Origin: JARFQH01 sp041299015
Lineage (GTDB): Bacteria; Desulfobacterota; Desulfobacteria; Desulfobacterales; SG8-13
Assembly: GCA_041299015.1 (NCBI GenBank)
Contig: JBFYWB010000075.1
Location: forward strand, 1-27,907
DNA length: 27,907 nt
Direction of reading: 5' to 3'
The notes under the pieces: generated by a model
Told to the model about the DNA's origin: nothing
Databases searched by the model: none
Seen by the model: only the letters and a program-made list of their open reading frames with translations
Program-made: the position numbers and the translations under genes
Part shown: in pieces, positions 1 through 7,706 of the stretch
Position numbering within the stretch: position 1 is the first letter of the stretch
Layout of the letters: each line of letters begins with the position of its first letter

Positions 1-560
1 AACTCCTGCCGCAGAGCATCCACCACCTGCAGCTGATGACAAATCAAATGAACCGTTGCATCGTAGCCCAACAGCGTCAGAGCACCGCCCGCGGCGGCGC
101 TCGCATCGCCGATCACCGCCACCTCCTGGCCGCGGAAAAAGTTGGCATCACACTCCACGCAATAACTGACCCCTTTTCCCAGCAGTTCCTTTTCACCGGC
201 GACGCCGAGCTTGTTGCGCTTTGATCCGGTGGCAATGATCAGGCTTTTGCACCGGATTCTGCGGCCGCTTTCGGTCGCGATATCAAACACCTGTGCGTTT
301 GCTGCCACCTTCATGACATCCTCGTCGGCGATTTCCGCACCAAAGCGGGCAGCCTGTTCGCGGCCGACTCTAAGCATGTCTTCCCCGGCCACATTGAAAA
401 GGCAGCAGAAGTTCTCGACATGGGCATGAAACAAACTGCTCTTGTCCTGTTTCCCGAAGAGCAGAACGGAAACCTTACGCCGGGCGGCGTGCACGGCAGC
501 CTGGAGTCCCGCCGGACCAGCGCCGAGAATGACCGTATCGTAGAGCCGATCTGTCTGCAT
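1..560 (-). CDS. Thioredoxin-reductase-like FAD/NAD(P) oxidoreductase, partial (C-terminus beyond window)
   Basis: The minus-strand frame opens with ATG at 558-560, preceded by a strong GGAGGTG ribosome site, and runs off the window start after about 186 codons. Residues 8-20 form the FAD-binding beta-alpha-beta fingerprint (GAGPAG at 13-18). Residues 108-112 give the second FAD motif (IIATG). Residues 134-137 are a CxxC pair (CVEC), where E. coli thioredoxin reductase has its redox-active CATC, so spacing matches the family closely. The NADPH-site glycine motif at about 149-160 is altered (GDASAAAGG instead of GGGxxAxEEA). The expected role is cytosolic transfer of electrons from NAD(P)H via FAD to a disulfide partner. 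No thioredoxin gene is visible nearby, so the partner is unknown. The family is well supported; the exact substrate is not. Confidence 0.88.
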   Translation of the reverse strand, partial: MQTDRLYDTVILGAGPAGLQAAVHAARRKVSVLLFGKQDKSSLFHAHVENFCCLFNVAGEDMLRVGREQAARFGAEIADEDVMKVAANAQVFDIATESGRRIRCKSLIIATGSKRNKLGVAGEKELLGKGVSYCVECDANFFRGQEVAVIGDASAAAGGALTLLGYDATVHLICHQLQVVDALRQE

Positions 561-737
561 TTCACCTCCAGTGGGTTCATCCGCAAACGGCAAGTGCCGC
601 CAGGATCGTGGAATCGATGTCGTCATCAAAAACGGTTTTACCGTGCCATCCTGTATCGGTTCGCCCCGGCTGTCAAGGGCCGGTTTTGGTTTTCGGCTGC
701 ACACACCCGCGTCTGTGGATCCGAATGCACAAGACTG

Positions 738-766
738 TTGACGACTTGTACCCGGCAGTTTACTCT
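738..766 (+). promoter_or_regulatory. Candidate sigma70 promoter for the 808 gene
   Basis: TTGACG (738-743), 17 nt spacer, TACTCT (761-766). The predicted transcription start near 773 leaves a short leader. This makes the ATG at 808 with its AAAAGG site more plausible than the ATG at 781, which would sit about 8 nt from the RNA end without a ribosome site. Read by eye only. Confidence 0.45.
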
Positions 767-807
767 GCAGGCTGCAGTCTATGGCGAAAACCAAGCAAAA
801 GGCATCA

Positions 808-1332
808 ATGGCCATGAAAAAACGCCCTGAAACCGATACCGCAAAAGACAACCGAGCCAAAACGCAACCGAGCGCCGAAGACCGTCAGGCAGCCGAACAT
901 GTCAAAGCCCTGCAAATCCGTATCAATACGTGTTTTGTTGCGGTTATACTGCCGGCCGTGTTCGACGTGGAAAATGATCTCCATCAGGCCGGCTACTGGA
1001 ACCGCTTGGATATCGACCAGACGACCACGCCCGGCACAGGCAAACCCGATATCAAAAAAGTGTCCGTGTTTTTCTACCCGGAAAATACGGATAGCTTCTC
1101 CCACTCCCCCGGAAAAATCGATGCGACCTATCAAGCCCATATCTTCGCCGCCGGTAATCTGCGTGATATCGTCTTCTCAATCCGGTTCCCGAAACGCATC
1201 CCGCCACTCGTTGAAATCGACGATCTGATCATCGCGGCCGAGGATACTGATCCGCAGATCGTTAACGGCTTCCTGGAACGGTTCGTCAAGGGCGCCCTCG
1301 ATGCCTACAATTCGGATCGCATGCTGCGATAG
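808..1332 (+). CDS. Unrecognised soluble protein, 174 aa
   Basis: I do not recognise this family. I chose the ATG at 808 because AAAAGG lies 5 nt upstream and a candidate promoter ends at 766. An in-frame ATG at 781 would add nine residues. The N-terminus is lysine-rich and polar (about the first 35 residues) with no signal peptide. The rest is a mixed alpha/beta sequence with one short hydrophobic stretch (CFVAVILPAVF), then alternating beta-like segments and an acidic C-terminal helix. There are no cysteine clusters, repeats or catalytic motifs I can name. It is divergent from the flavoprotein and stands alone. Composition and codon use match the neighbours, so it is probably a real gene. 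The lysine-rich head could be a flexible or nucleic-acid-contacting tail, which is speculation. Confidence 0.65.
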   Translation: MAMKKRPETDTAKDNRAKTQPSAEDRQAAEHVKALQIRINTCFVAVILPAVFDVENDLHQAGYWNRLDIDQTTTPGTGKPDIKKVSVFFYPENTDSFSHSPGKIDATYQAHIFAAGNLRDIVFSIRFPKRIPPLVEIDDLIIAAEDTDPQIVNGFLERFVKGALDAYNSDRMLR

Positions 1333-1558
1333 GCCGCCCCCATCCGTGGTTTCATCAAAAACACGGCCGAGGCCCAGATCGAGTGCGTGCTGCGGGCATT
1401 GGTGAGTGAAAATCAAAGATAATTCGCGTTTTTCGTAGATTTGGCCGTCCCGTCGCGGCATTGAAAAATTGAAAAAAAACGCCCATCCCATTAATAGTGT
1501 TGAATAAAGGGGTGTATCTCAGAATGATCTCTTATCAACCACTTACACCAAAAGATTA

Positions 1559-1575
1559 AAATTATTGTGTAATTT
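1559..1575. promoter_or_regulatory. Small AT-rich inverted repeat, possible operator
   Basis: AAATTA (1559-1564), spacer TTGTG, TAATTT (1570-1575). The arms are perfect, in an AT-rich stretch about 65 nt upstream of the -35 box of the response-regulator promoter. AT-rich sequence yields such short dyads by chance, so confidence is low. Confidence 0.25.
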
Positions 1576-1638
1576 CAGATAAATGTATTTTGTTCATAAC
1601 TTGTGTCATCGGCGTCCGTTTTTTCCAACCAGAGCCGT

Positions 1639-1666
1639 TTGACAATCGCGGCCGTTTCAGTAAGAT
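1639..1666 (+). promoter_or_regulatory. Sigma70 promoter of the response-regulator gene
   Basis: TTGACA (1639-1644) is a perfect -35 box. It is followed by a 16-nt spacer and TAAGAT (1661-1666), a 5/6 match to the -10 consensus. The predicted start near 1673 gives a leader of about 47 nt that contains the ribosome site at 1706-1713. Confidence 0.6.
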
Positions 1667-1719
1667 ACCAGCGCTTTGTTTATTTCAGGCGTGAACGATA
1701 CGATCGGCGGAGGCGTACA

Positions 1720-2106
1720 GTGGGCAGCGTTCTGGTTATCGACGACGAAAAAGGAATTGCAGCGGTAATCCGGGAGGCCCTCAGTCTGTGCGGCTATGAT
1801 GTTCAAACCGCTTTCAACGGCACCGAAGGCATTCAGAAATTCAAAAACCAAGTCTTCGATGTCGTCATTACCGATATCATGATGCCGCTCACCGACGGCA
1901 ACAGCGTTGTCCGTTACATACGGGACTCGAACAGAAGTATGACGCCGATCATCGGCATGTCCGGAACGCCGTTGCTGTTAAACGGCTCGGGTTTCGACAC
2001 GGTTCTCTTCAAGCCTTTTCCCCTGCAGATCCTGATCAATGCCGTCAAGACCTTTCCCTCCCGCCGCGCCGACCACGAAAGAATCCGGCTGAAGGCCTGT
2101 GCCTGA
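1720..2106 (+). CDS. Single-domain response regulator (CheY-like receiver), 128 aa
   Basis: The start is the GTG at 1720, which has GGCGGAGG six bases upstream and lies downstream of the promoter at 1639-1666. A longer frame from 1603 has neither. The protein is one complete receiver domain: acidic pair D8-D9, phospho-acceptor D52 in TDIMMP, switch serine S81 in GMSG, and conserved lysine K98 in FKPF. No output domain follows, only about 15 basic residues. It should be phosphorylated by a histidine kinase and act through protein contacts, as CheY or Spo0F do. No kinase is encoded in the window, so it is an orphan and its pathway cannot be named. Confidence 0.92.
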   Translation: MGSVLVIDDEKGIAAVIREALSLCGYDVQTAFNGTEGIQKFKNQVFDVVITDIMMPLTDGNSVVRYIRDSNRSMTPIIGMSGTPLLLNGSGFDTVLFKPFPLQILINAVKTFPSRRADHERIRLKACA

Positions 2107-2211
2107 GAATATAGGGCCACGGCTCTCCGAGGCACAGCCGCTAAAGTTTCTAAAACACCACGTGTTGGGCGGAGGCGCCCCGGAAACCGGTTCGCTATTG
2201 AATCGGGTCAT

Positions 2212-2241
2212 TTCGGCATTACTGTAATAGTCAATGCCGAA
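2212..2241. repeat. 9-bp inverted repeat upstream of hsp20 gene
   Basis: TTCGGCATT (2212-2220) and AATGCCGAA (2233-2241) are perfect arms. The 12-nt centre begins ACT and carries AGT near its far side, which could extend the stem. A second dyad, ACCGACCG (2246-2253) / CGGTCGGT (2271-2278), follows at once. Either could be a transcription terminator for the response regulator, though no T-run follows, or an operator/RNA structure for the heat-shock gene that starts 130 nt later. It is not the CIRCE sequence. Confidence 0.4.
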
Positions 2242-2370
2242 CGGCACCGACCGTCACGGCGGATGTATGCCGGTCGGTTGCTGCCGCAATAACTTCTCCG
2301 GGCCTTTCCTTTTTTAAAGTCGGACACTCAATAGGACAGCCGCGGGAGATCACGAAAGGAGATGAGCATT

Positions 2371-2673
2371 ATGGCGCACGACAAGTTCAGAGTGACACCG
2401 GACGTCTGCACGTATATGAGCGAAGATGAAAACACCCTGAATATCGAGGTGTCCATTCCGGGCGTCAAAAAGAACGACATCCGTCTGAGAATGCTGGAAG
2501 ACAGCTTCAGCCTTACGGCCCCGGGAAAGGATGTCGAGTACGTCGCGGCTTCGGCCTTCTGTTGCCCGGTAAGGGCGACCGAGGCGCAGGCGAACTATGA
2601 GAACGGTTGCCTCAAAATAGCGGTGCCTTTCAAGAATCCGTTCGAAAACGCCGTCGAGGTCGCGATCAGCTGA
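2371..2673 (+). CDS. Small Hsp20/alpha-crystallin protein, 100 aa
   Basis: The ATG at 2371 lies nine bases after GGAG. The ATG at 2362 touches that site and is a poorer start. Residues about 20-97 follow the alpha-crystallin pattern: a beta strand with VSIPGVKKNDIRL, a short DSFSLTAPG turn, then the A-x-Y-x-N-G-x-L-x-I-x-x-P signature near 72-85 (ANYENGCLKIAVP). It is short for the family (usually 140-160 aa), with a minimal N-terminal arm and no I-x-I/V tail, so it may form small oligomers or dimers. Small heat-shock proteins hold unfolded proteins in the cytosol without ATP. Two inverted repeats lie upstream. The two adjacent cysteines near residue 63 are unusual for the fold. The family call is good; the function as a holdase is inferred. 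Confidence 0.82.
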   Translation: MAHDKFRVTPDVCTYMSEDENTLNIEVSIPGVKKNDIRLRMLEDSFSLTAPGKDVEYVAASAFCCPVRATEAQANYENGCLKIAVPFKNPFENAVEVAIS

Positions 2674-2693
2674 GAAATCCGTGTCAACCGCAG

Positions 2694-2726
2694 CTGGCCC
2701 GACAAACCGATGGGCAGTCGGGCCAG
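2694..2726. repeat. 10-bp perfect inverted repeat between convergent genes
   Basis: CTGGCCCGAC (2694-2703) pairs with GTCGGGCCAG (2717-2726) over a 13-nt loop, about 20 nt after the hsp20 stop and before the convergent HD gene end. There is no T-run on either side, so it is at best an imperfect bidirectional terminator. Confidence 0.4.
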
Positions 2727-2845
2727 TTCAATAAAAGAGAAAAATCAGACCGCAGCGATGACGACGGCCCCTGCCGATGGCTGCCGGTTTGCGCGGGCCG
2801 AGACGTATACGACCGCTTGACTTTCAACCGTGCGTCTGCCGATCG

Positions 2846-3430
2846 TTAGGAAACGTCGCCTTGAAGGCCGATGCGGTCCGCCACCTCGCGCATGCCCATG
2901 ATGGTATCGGTTATCAATTCGTTCAGATCAAGCCCCAGCATGCGGGCACCGTTCTCGATAATCGCCCGGTCCACTCCGGCGGCAAACCGTTTGTCTTTCC
3001 ACTTTTTCCTGACCGACTTGGCCTTCATATCCATCACGCTGCGCGAAGGGCGAACGAGCGCGGTTGTCACGACGAGCCCGGTCAGCTCATCGATGGCGTA
3101 GAGGGTTTTTTCCATATCCGTGCGCGGGGCCACATCCGTGCAGATCCCCCATCCGTGACTGACCACGGCACGAATGTATTCCGGTGGCCAGTTGTGGCTC
3201 TGCAGGATCTCCTCGGTCTTGCGACAGTGCTGATCCGGATACTTTTCATAGTCCAGATCGTGGACGAGACCCACGATGCCCCATTTCTCCTCATCCTCAC
3301 CACGTCTGCGGGCCATGTAGCGCATGACGCCTTCCACTGCAAGCGCGTGTTTGATCAGACTCTCGTTCTGGTTGTATTCTCGCAGCAAGGCCATTGCGGC
3401 ATCTCGCGTCGGAATGGTTGCTTCCGTCAT
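2846..3430 (-). CDS. HD-domain hydrolase, 194 aa
   Basis: The start is ATG at 3428-3430 with GGAGAT seven bases upstream. An upstream in-frame start (3454) lacks a ribosome site. The HD superfamily metal ligands are visible: H28 (KHALAVE), H57-D58 (LVHDLDYEKYP), a later histidine in VVSHGWG, and an aspartate in AIDELTG. This order fits the HDIG-type phosphohydrolase group found widely in anaerobes. Members hydrolyse phosphate esters of nucleotides or related compounds using one or two metal ions in the cytosol; the substrate here cannot be read. The gene stands alone and convergent with hsp20. About 290 nt upstream to the next gene contain only an unconvincing 61-codon minus-strand frame. Confidence 0.85.
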   Translation of the reverse strand: MTEATIPTRDAAMALLREYNQNESLIKHALAVEGVMRYMARRRGEDEEKWGIVGLVHDLDYEKYPDQHCRKTEEILQSHNWPPEYIRAVVSHGWGICTDVAPRTDMEKTLYAIDELTGLVVTTALVRPSRSVMDMKAKSVRKKWKDKRFAAGVDRAIIENGARMLGLDLNELITDTIMGMREVADRIGLQGDVS

Positions 3431-3720
3431 GTGTCGATCTCCTGACCCGGACAAGTCGAAATTAGCATTCGTACCATGTTGAGATTGTTTTAATGTTCTG
3501 GGTATGGACGCGTGGTCGCCGGCACTCTCGCGTGTTCAGCTCGTTGATGTGAATATCGTCTACCGGGCCACGGCCAAGTGGCAAAAAACGGTGTAGTAAC
3601 AAACCGTAGCGGCTGGAGGAGCAATAATCAAGCTTTTCTTTCCGCATTAATTATGGCAAAAAGAGGGCTGCATGTCCTCGATTGCTTCGGCATTGACCCT
3701 TTTTGCGACGGTGACCATTC

Positions 3721-4725
3721 ATGAAAGATGCGGCTCACGGCATGGACAAGATCAGCGCGATCGTAATGGCCGGGTACAACAACAAGTGGGCTGTAAAAAA
3801 ATACGCCAAAATCGTTGCCGAACACTACGGCGAAACGTTTATCGAGACGGGCTACAAACCCCTGCGAGAGTTCCAAACGCTTCGAGACGGTCGGCCGGTC
3901 AGAAAATCGCTCATAGAGTTCACGCTGGAAAAGCTGTTCGCAAACGGCCGGATCGGCGACATCGTCATCGTCGGCCACCAGATGCTGCTCGAGCAGCGCC
4001 TCAGAGATTTTCTCGACCGGCAGGTCACGCCGTACACAATCGTCAACCAGAACAGCCGGATTCCGGCCGATGTCGTCAAGCGGTTTAATATCCGGGCCCG
4101 CAAGGTCAAACACAATTCCATCGCCGGCAACATGATCAAGGGGTACGCCGCCAGCGCCGCCTGTGAAAAACGCCGCCACGCGCTGTTTGTGGCATCGGAT
4201 TCACCGCTGACATCCACACGATTCATCGATTTTTTTCTTGACCTTGCCCAATCCTACGCCGGCGATTGGCAGATTGTCCTCCCGGCGGTTGTGGTCGAAG
4301 GCCCCGTCGACAAGTTCGGTCGTTATCCGCTGAAGCTCAGCAACGATTCCGAACTCCAGTTGCCCGCTCGAACAGACGGACACGGCCGCCATGGGTTCCG
4401 GCTCTCCTCACTGATGTACGCCGATCCGCACGGATTCGACATCAACACCGCCAACACGGCCTATAACCTGCGGAAGTGCCTCAGTCCGCAGGTGCAGTTG
4501 AAACTGTTTAGGATAACCCGCAATCTCGGGTATGAAAATGTCTATTCCAAGTATTTCATCAAAAAAGACTTGAGCCTGAGGGAGGTCGAGAACATCACCT
4601 CGGCCTTCTTCGGCGGACGGTTAAAAATCGTCCCGGTCACCGATGCCAAATCGAGTTTCGATTATGACGGCACGGATGACGAATACAGACGACTGGCAGA
4701 GCTGTTAACCCCTCCTCAGCCGTGA
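3721..4725 (+). CDS. MobA/GlmU-like NTP-transferase domain protein, 334 aa
   Basis: Residues 10-22 (ISAIVMAGYNNK) match the first strand and nucleotide loop of sugar/molybdopterin nucleotidyltransferases, although the usual GGxGxR glycines are replaced. K46 in GYKPL and the following GRP...LIEFTLE segment match the KP-L-G-P signature. D160 in VASDSPL sits where the family has its metal-binding DxP aspartate. Unusually, about 24 residues separate the first loop from the KPL motif. The product should activate a sugar phosphate or cofactor with an NTP in the cytosol, but the substrate is unknown. The start is the ATG at 3721 with GGTGA six bases upstream; ATG at 3742 is an alternative. Its 3' end overlaps the convergent neighbour by 10 nt. 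The family is fairly sure, the specificity open. Confidence 0.75.
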   Translation: MKDAAHGMDKISAIVMAGYNNKWAVKKYAKIVAEHYGETFIETGYKPLREFQTLRDGRPVRKSLIEFTLEKLFANGRIGDIVIVGHQMLLEQRLRDFLDRQVTPYTIVNQNSRIPADVVKRFNIRARKVKHNSIAGNMIKGYAASAACEKRRHALFVASDSPLTSTRFIDFFLDLAQSYAGDWQIVLPAVVVEGPVDKFGRYPLKLSNDSELQLPARTDGHGRHGFRLSSLMYADPHGFDINTANTAYNLRKCLSPQVQLKLFRITRNLGYENVYSKYFIKKDLSLREVENITSAFFGGRLKIVPVTDAKSSFDYDGTDDEYRRLAELLTPPQP

Positions 4726-5615
4726 GAGGACGCCTGTGCGTCTCTTGCCGCCAAAATGGCCCGTGCCAGGCGATCGATCATATCCGCCAGCATTCTCTCG
4801 GCTTGCTCCAATGCCGCCGGCGTATCGAAGGCGGACAGGAGTTCCTTGAGTAAACTGTCGTAGGCCGATGACTTCGCGGTCAGCGGCGGGTAGCCCACTT
4901 CCGGTTTGGGGTAAAGGCCATCGTCGAACACATAATGACAGGGACCCGGATCCGGGCGCCGGCGAAAGGGCCAGTCGGCTTTCAGCCTCAACACCCTGCC
5001 CAGCATGTGCCGACGCTCCTCGCCGCTGAGGATGTCAGCCACCGTCAGCGATGACCCCAGACGCTCTTCCAAGACCTTGAAAAATTCATTCAGCAGCCTG
5101 GTCTCGGAGACCATCAGGCCGTATTCATACCAGCTGGCGGCAGATTCCCGAACGACTGTCTTGATCACCGGCGAAAGCTTGGAATACGCCGGGCAGAAAT
5201 AGATCCGACAGGCCATACCGCCGTAGTAGCTCAGCCCCCGGTAATCGACACCTTGGTTTCCGGCGGCACAGGGGTGCAGCAGGCAGCCGACCCGCCGCTG
5301 CCCTTCTCCAATCAGCCCCACGAAAGGGCAATGATGGAATTCGGGAAACGGACCTGTTCCGCAGCGGGCCTGCGCCCACCGACCGAACGCCGCAATGGTA
5401 TCGGCCTGGCGGGCAACCCGCGCAAAAGCTTCCGTTCTCTGGGTCAGCATCGACACCAAAGCACCGTAAGCGGCATCGGCCACATTGTACAGTCCACAGC
5501 AGGCACCACAGGAAACCTGCCCGTTGACCTGGCACAGGTACACGCCTCCCGGCGCCGCCGGGTCCGCCGTCGACAGAACTGTCGGGTCCTTTCGGTCAGG
5601 GTGATTTCGTTTCAT
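4716..5615 (-). CDS. Cysteine-rich putative metal-binding protein, 299 aa
   Basis: I chose ATG at 5613-5615; a TTG at 5648 is open but unlikely. Cysteines cluster in the first half: C28, C36, C39, C40 (SCGACCGLYN), C85, C96 (HCPFVG), C111 and C116 (GCLLHPC), C136 and C141 (CRIYFC). The order CxxCC ... CPF ... GC-L-HP ... C resembles the YkgJ/UPF0153-type putative zinc or iron-chelating domain, here with extra insertions. The second half is helical with few cysteines and holds a PGPCHYVF segment. No signal peptide or membrane segment is seen, so it is probably cytosolic. The function is unknown; a metal or Fe-S cluster role is inferred only from cysteine spacing. It overlaps the convergent nucleotidyltransferase gene by 10 nt. 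Confidence 0.75.
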   Translation of the reverse strand: MKRNHPDRKDPTVLSTADPAAPGGVYLCQVNGQVSCGACCGLYNVADAAYGALVSMLTQRTEAFARVARQADTIAAFGRWAQARCGTGPFPEFHHCPFVGLIGEGQRRVGCLLHPCAAGNQGVDYRGLSYYGGMACRIYFCPAYSKLSPVIKTVVRESAASWYEYGLMVSETRLLNEFFKVLEERLGSSLTVADILSGEERRHMLGRVLRLKADWPFRRRPDPGPCHYVFDDGLYPKPEVGYPPLTAKSSAYDSLLKELLSAFDTPAALEQAERMLADMIDRLARAILAARDAQASSHG

Positions 5616-5680
5616 ATTTTCCCGCGCGCACTCGAACAGATATAACAACCGACAAACTGCGGCCGATTAAAGAACGGTAC

Positions 5681-6094
5681 CTAGTGTGGCTCGGTCAATA
5701 TCTCGTATTCGGTGGTGATCGTTGCCACGCCGCGGATGGTCGCCGCCACCGAACAGTATTTCTCTTCGGAAAGTTGAATCGCCTGCTGAACGGCCTTTTC
5801 GGTAAGGTCCTTCCCGCCGAGGCGGTATTGGAGGTGTATCTTGCGGTAAGTCCAGGGCGGATCGTCATCCTGCTCGCCGGTGGCGATGATCTCGAGACTG
5901 GTGAGCGGTTTCCTTTTTTTGGTCAATATGTCGACCACATCGACGGCCGTGCAGGCAGACAGGGCGATGAGCAGCATCTGAGAAGGCCTGATACCATTTG
6001 GTTCCTTCTCACCGGACAAGACAACCGCATGACGATTCGAATCCATTCCCACGAACTGCTGACCGGTTACCCATCGAACAGTGGTTGTCGGCAT
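5681..6094 (-). CDS. OsmC/YhfA-family protein, 137 aa
   Basis: The ATG at 6094 is preceded by AAAGGAGA at good spacing. The two family cysteines are present: C48 in LSACTAVDVVDIL and C114 in EEKYCSVAATI, at the same interval as in OsmC/Ohr thiol peroxidases. The CTAVDVVDILTKKR stretch is closest to the YhfA-like branch, whose physiological substrate is less clear than for Ohr. The length is typical for the family. The protein is expected to be a cytosolic dimer that reduces organic hydroperoxides through its cysteine pair. It follows the DHFR-like gene in the same direction after 127 nt, so it may have its own promoter. Confidence 0.9.
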   Translation of the reverse strand: MPTTTVRWVTGQQFVGMDSNRHAVVLSGEKEPNGIRPSQMLLIALSACTAVDVVDILTKKRKPLTSLEIIATGEQDDDPPWTYRKIHLQYRLGGKDLTEKAVQQAIQLSEEKYCSVAATIRGVATITTEYEILTEPH

Positions 6095-6221
6095 CGCGCA
6101 TCTCCTTTGTTTTGAGTTTCCATTACGGCCTGGTCCCGGCCCCTTGTCCCCGCCGGGCGTCGCTTGACGGTCGGCGCCGAGCCGCCGGTTGCCGGTATCG
6201 AACCGCGACGCTCAGAGCCCT

Positions 6222-6737
6222 TCAGGCAAGGGCTTCCCGGATCACCCGATATCGGGCAAAAATCTGTCCGGTTCCCAGTTGCTTGAAATCAATCAGCTCC
6301 AGTTGCATTGAAATCGAATCCCTGAACAGGGAAAGACCCGTACCGAAGATCTGCGGCACGTAGGTCAGGTGGATTTCGTCGATCAGATCTTCCCGTGCAA
6401 AGATCGAGTTGATCTGCGAGCCGCCCGCCAAAATGGCAGCCTCGAACCCCTCCTGTCTGAGATCGGCCAGCAGCTCGCGGGGGGGCTTATCCGTGAAAAC
6501 CAGATCCTCGCGGTCGGAAACCCTGCGTTTATCGCGGCTCATGACCACGTTCTTTCGCCCCGGCAGAGGCCGCCCGATCGTATCATAGGTCTTCGATCCC
6601 ATGATCAGGACGCCGGCCTTGAGCGTCGTCTCTTTGAACATGCGTTTGTCCTCGCGGCCCGTCCAGTCCGGAAAATGGTCGGAGGAACGGGCGATTATTC
6701 CATCCACCGTCAACGCCGTCATTAGAATGACTTTCAT
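6222..6737 (-). CDS. Dihydrofolate-reductase-family (RibD C-terminal-like) protein, 171 aa
   Basis: The N-terminus MKVILMTALTVDGIIA is the first strand and loop of the DHFR fold. IMGSKTYDTIGRPLPGRKNVVMSRD (residues about 45-70) matches the NADPH-binding G-R/K-T-x-x-x-x-G-x-x-L-P-x-R signature. ILAGGSQINSIF (about 121-132) matches the GG nucleotide motif. EIHLTYVPQIFGTG is the late family strand. Length is right for a single domain. It may be a true DHFR or one of the many RibD-C-like reductases of unknown substrate; the active-site acidic residue cannot be placed by eye. GGAG lies ten bases before the ATG. It is followed by osmC-like and preceded by the lipoprotein gene (83 nt gap). Confidence 0.88.
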   Translation of the reverse strand: MKVILMTALTVDGIIARSSDHFPDWTGREDKRMFKETTLKAGVLIMGSKTYDTIGRPLPGRKNVVMSRDKRRVSDREDLVFTDKPPRELLADLRQEGFEAAILAGGSQINSIFAREDLIDEIHLTYVPQIFGTGLSLFRDSISMQLELIDFKQLGTGQIFARYRVIREALA

Positions 6738-6820
6738 GCTGCAGCTGCTCCGCTTGATCCCGGTGCGCCGCGTCCCGCCTCGAGGGGGCTTGGGCGGAAT
6801 CGAAGGCTTCGATTTCCGGT

Positions 6821-7570
6821 TTAAAACTTCATGTATTTCTTCTCGTACACGACAACCGGTGCATAACCGAAAATGGCATTCAGGTGATGCAAAAAAGCAC
6901 GTTGGCCCTCTGTCTCCCAGGCCTCCTGCACCTGCTTGTCGATGGCGCGATAGTGTTCCTGAAGCGCGGATACGGTAATGTCAGCACGGGCAGGTCGGCC
7001 GGTTGGCGCCGTTTGCTCGATTAACTCGAGCCAGCTCCGGCTGGCGCCGTCGATAAAAAAAGGCCAGGCCTGCCGAACCGCCGGTGACCAGGCCGGGTCA
7101 CTGGTATCGGCGAGCTCCGGTCTGGTAACCGAGTGGGTGACATCGGATGAGATCCGCCGCACACTGCCGGAATTCAGCAGCGCCGCCGCCAGTGCATCGT
7201 CGCTGAGCTCGCCTGTTATCAGCCGTGCCGATACGACATCGGCGTAGAAAATGAAGCTGAATTGATGTCCGGCGCTGTCACGGGCGGCACGGCGGTGAAA
7301 CCGCCACAGCTCGATTTGTTCCCGGTAGCGGGCCAGTACCGGCGCGATCACCCGGTGGGCGATCAGTGTATCCATGTGCCATGCCGGCGAGGTGTCTTCC
7401 GGCCAGTGCATTTGAAAGCGAACCGCCCACCACCCCTTCTCGCCGGTCTCAGCCGTTCGTTCCGGTGGCGTGGTCTGAATCGGGCGACCGGGCGCAATCC
7501 CGGCGCACCCGCAGAATAAAACCACTCCGAGCAGCACTAAACCGACCCGCCATGACGATAGGTGATGCAC
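6821..7570 (-). CDS. Putative lipoprotein of the gspAB cluster, 249 aa
   Basis: The start is GTG at 7568-7570, with AGGAGG upstream. A much longer frame to 7789 overlaps the gspB coding end and lacks a site. Residues 8-21 are a hydrophobic signal core ending in FCG-C22, a lipobox, so the mature protein should be lipid-anchored after processing by LspA and Lnt. The mature part is about 228 aa, with tryptophan-rich segments and a helical C-terminal region. I do not recognise the family. It sits 136 nt downstream of gspB in the same direction, so it may be co-transcribed with gspA and gspB and act in outer-membrane secretin assembly. That is an inference from position only. Confidence 0.72.
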   Translation of the reverse strand: MHHLSSWRVGLVLLGVVLFCGCAGIAPGRPIQTTPPERTAETGEKGWWAVRFQMHWPEDTSPAWHMDTLIAHRVIAPVLARYREQIELWRFHRRAARDSAGHQFSFIFYADVVSARLITGELSDDALAAALLNSGSVRRISSDVTHSVTRPELADTSDPAWSPAVRQAWPFFIDGASRSWLELIEQTAPTGRPARADITVSALQEHYRAIDKQVQEAWETEGQRAFLHHLNAIFGYAPVVVYEKKYMKF

Positions 7571-7706
7571 GCTTGCTTCCTCCTTTAGTTTGGACCGGTC
7601 AGCACCGCAATAACGGCGGCGTTTCCTCGGGGGAAAACGCTTTTGCTGGTATCGCAAGTCCCGCGCGGAATCCACCGCGGACAAGGCGGATGAGCCCCCG
7701 TCTTGG

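Larger units (their letters stand above)
1333..1719. other. AT-rich intergenic region with operator-like dyad and promoter
   Basis: 387 nt without a supported gene. Composition drops sharply to AT-rich from about 1420 to 1610. Inside lie a 6-bp inverted repeat AAATTA-N5-TAATTT at 1559-1575 and, further on, the near-consensus promoter at 1639-1666. An open frame starting with GTG at 1603 runs into the response regulator, but it lacks a ribosome site and begins upstream of that promoter, so I treat 1603-1719 as untranslated. Confidence 0.6.

Noticed and set aside
1603..1719. N-terminal extension of the response regulator from GTG 1603
   Set aside because: It lies upstream of and across a near-consensus promoter; no ribosome site; the receiver domain starts right after GTG 1720.
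2777..3445. Plus-strand open frame of 222 codons
   Set aside because: Antisense to the HD hydrolase with its intact metal ligands and ribosome site; no family pattern of its own.
3462..3647. 61-codon minus-strand frame
   Set aside because: No ribosome site, no recognisable pattern, and composition unlike the neighbours.
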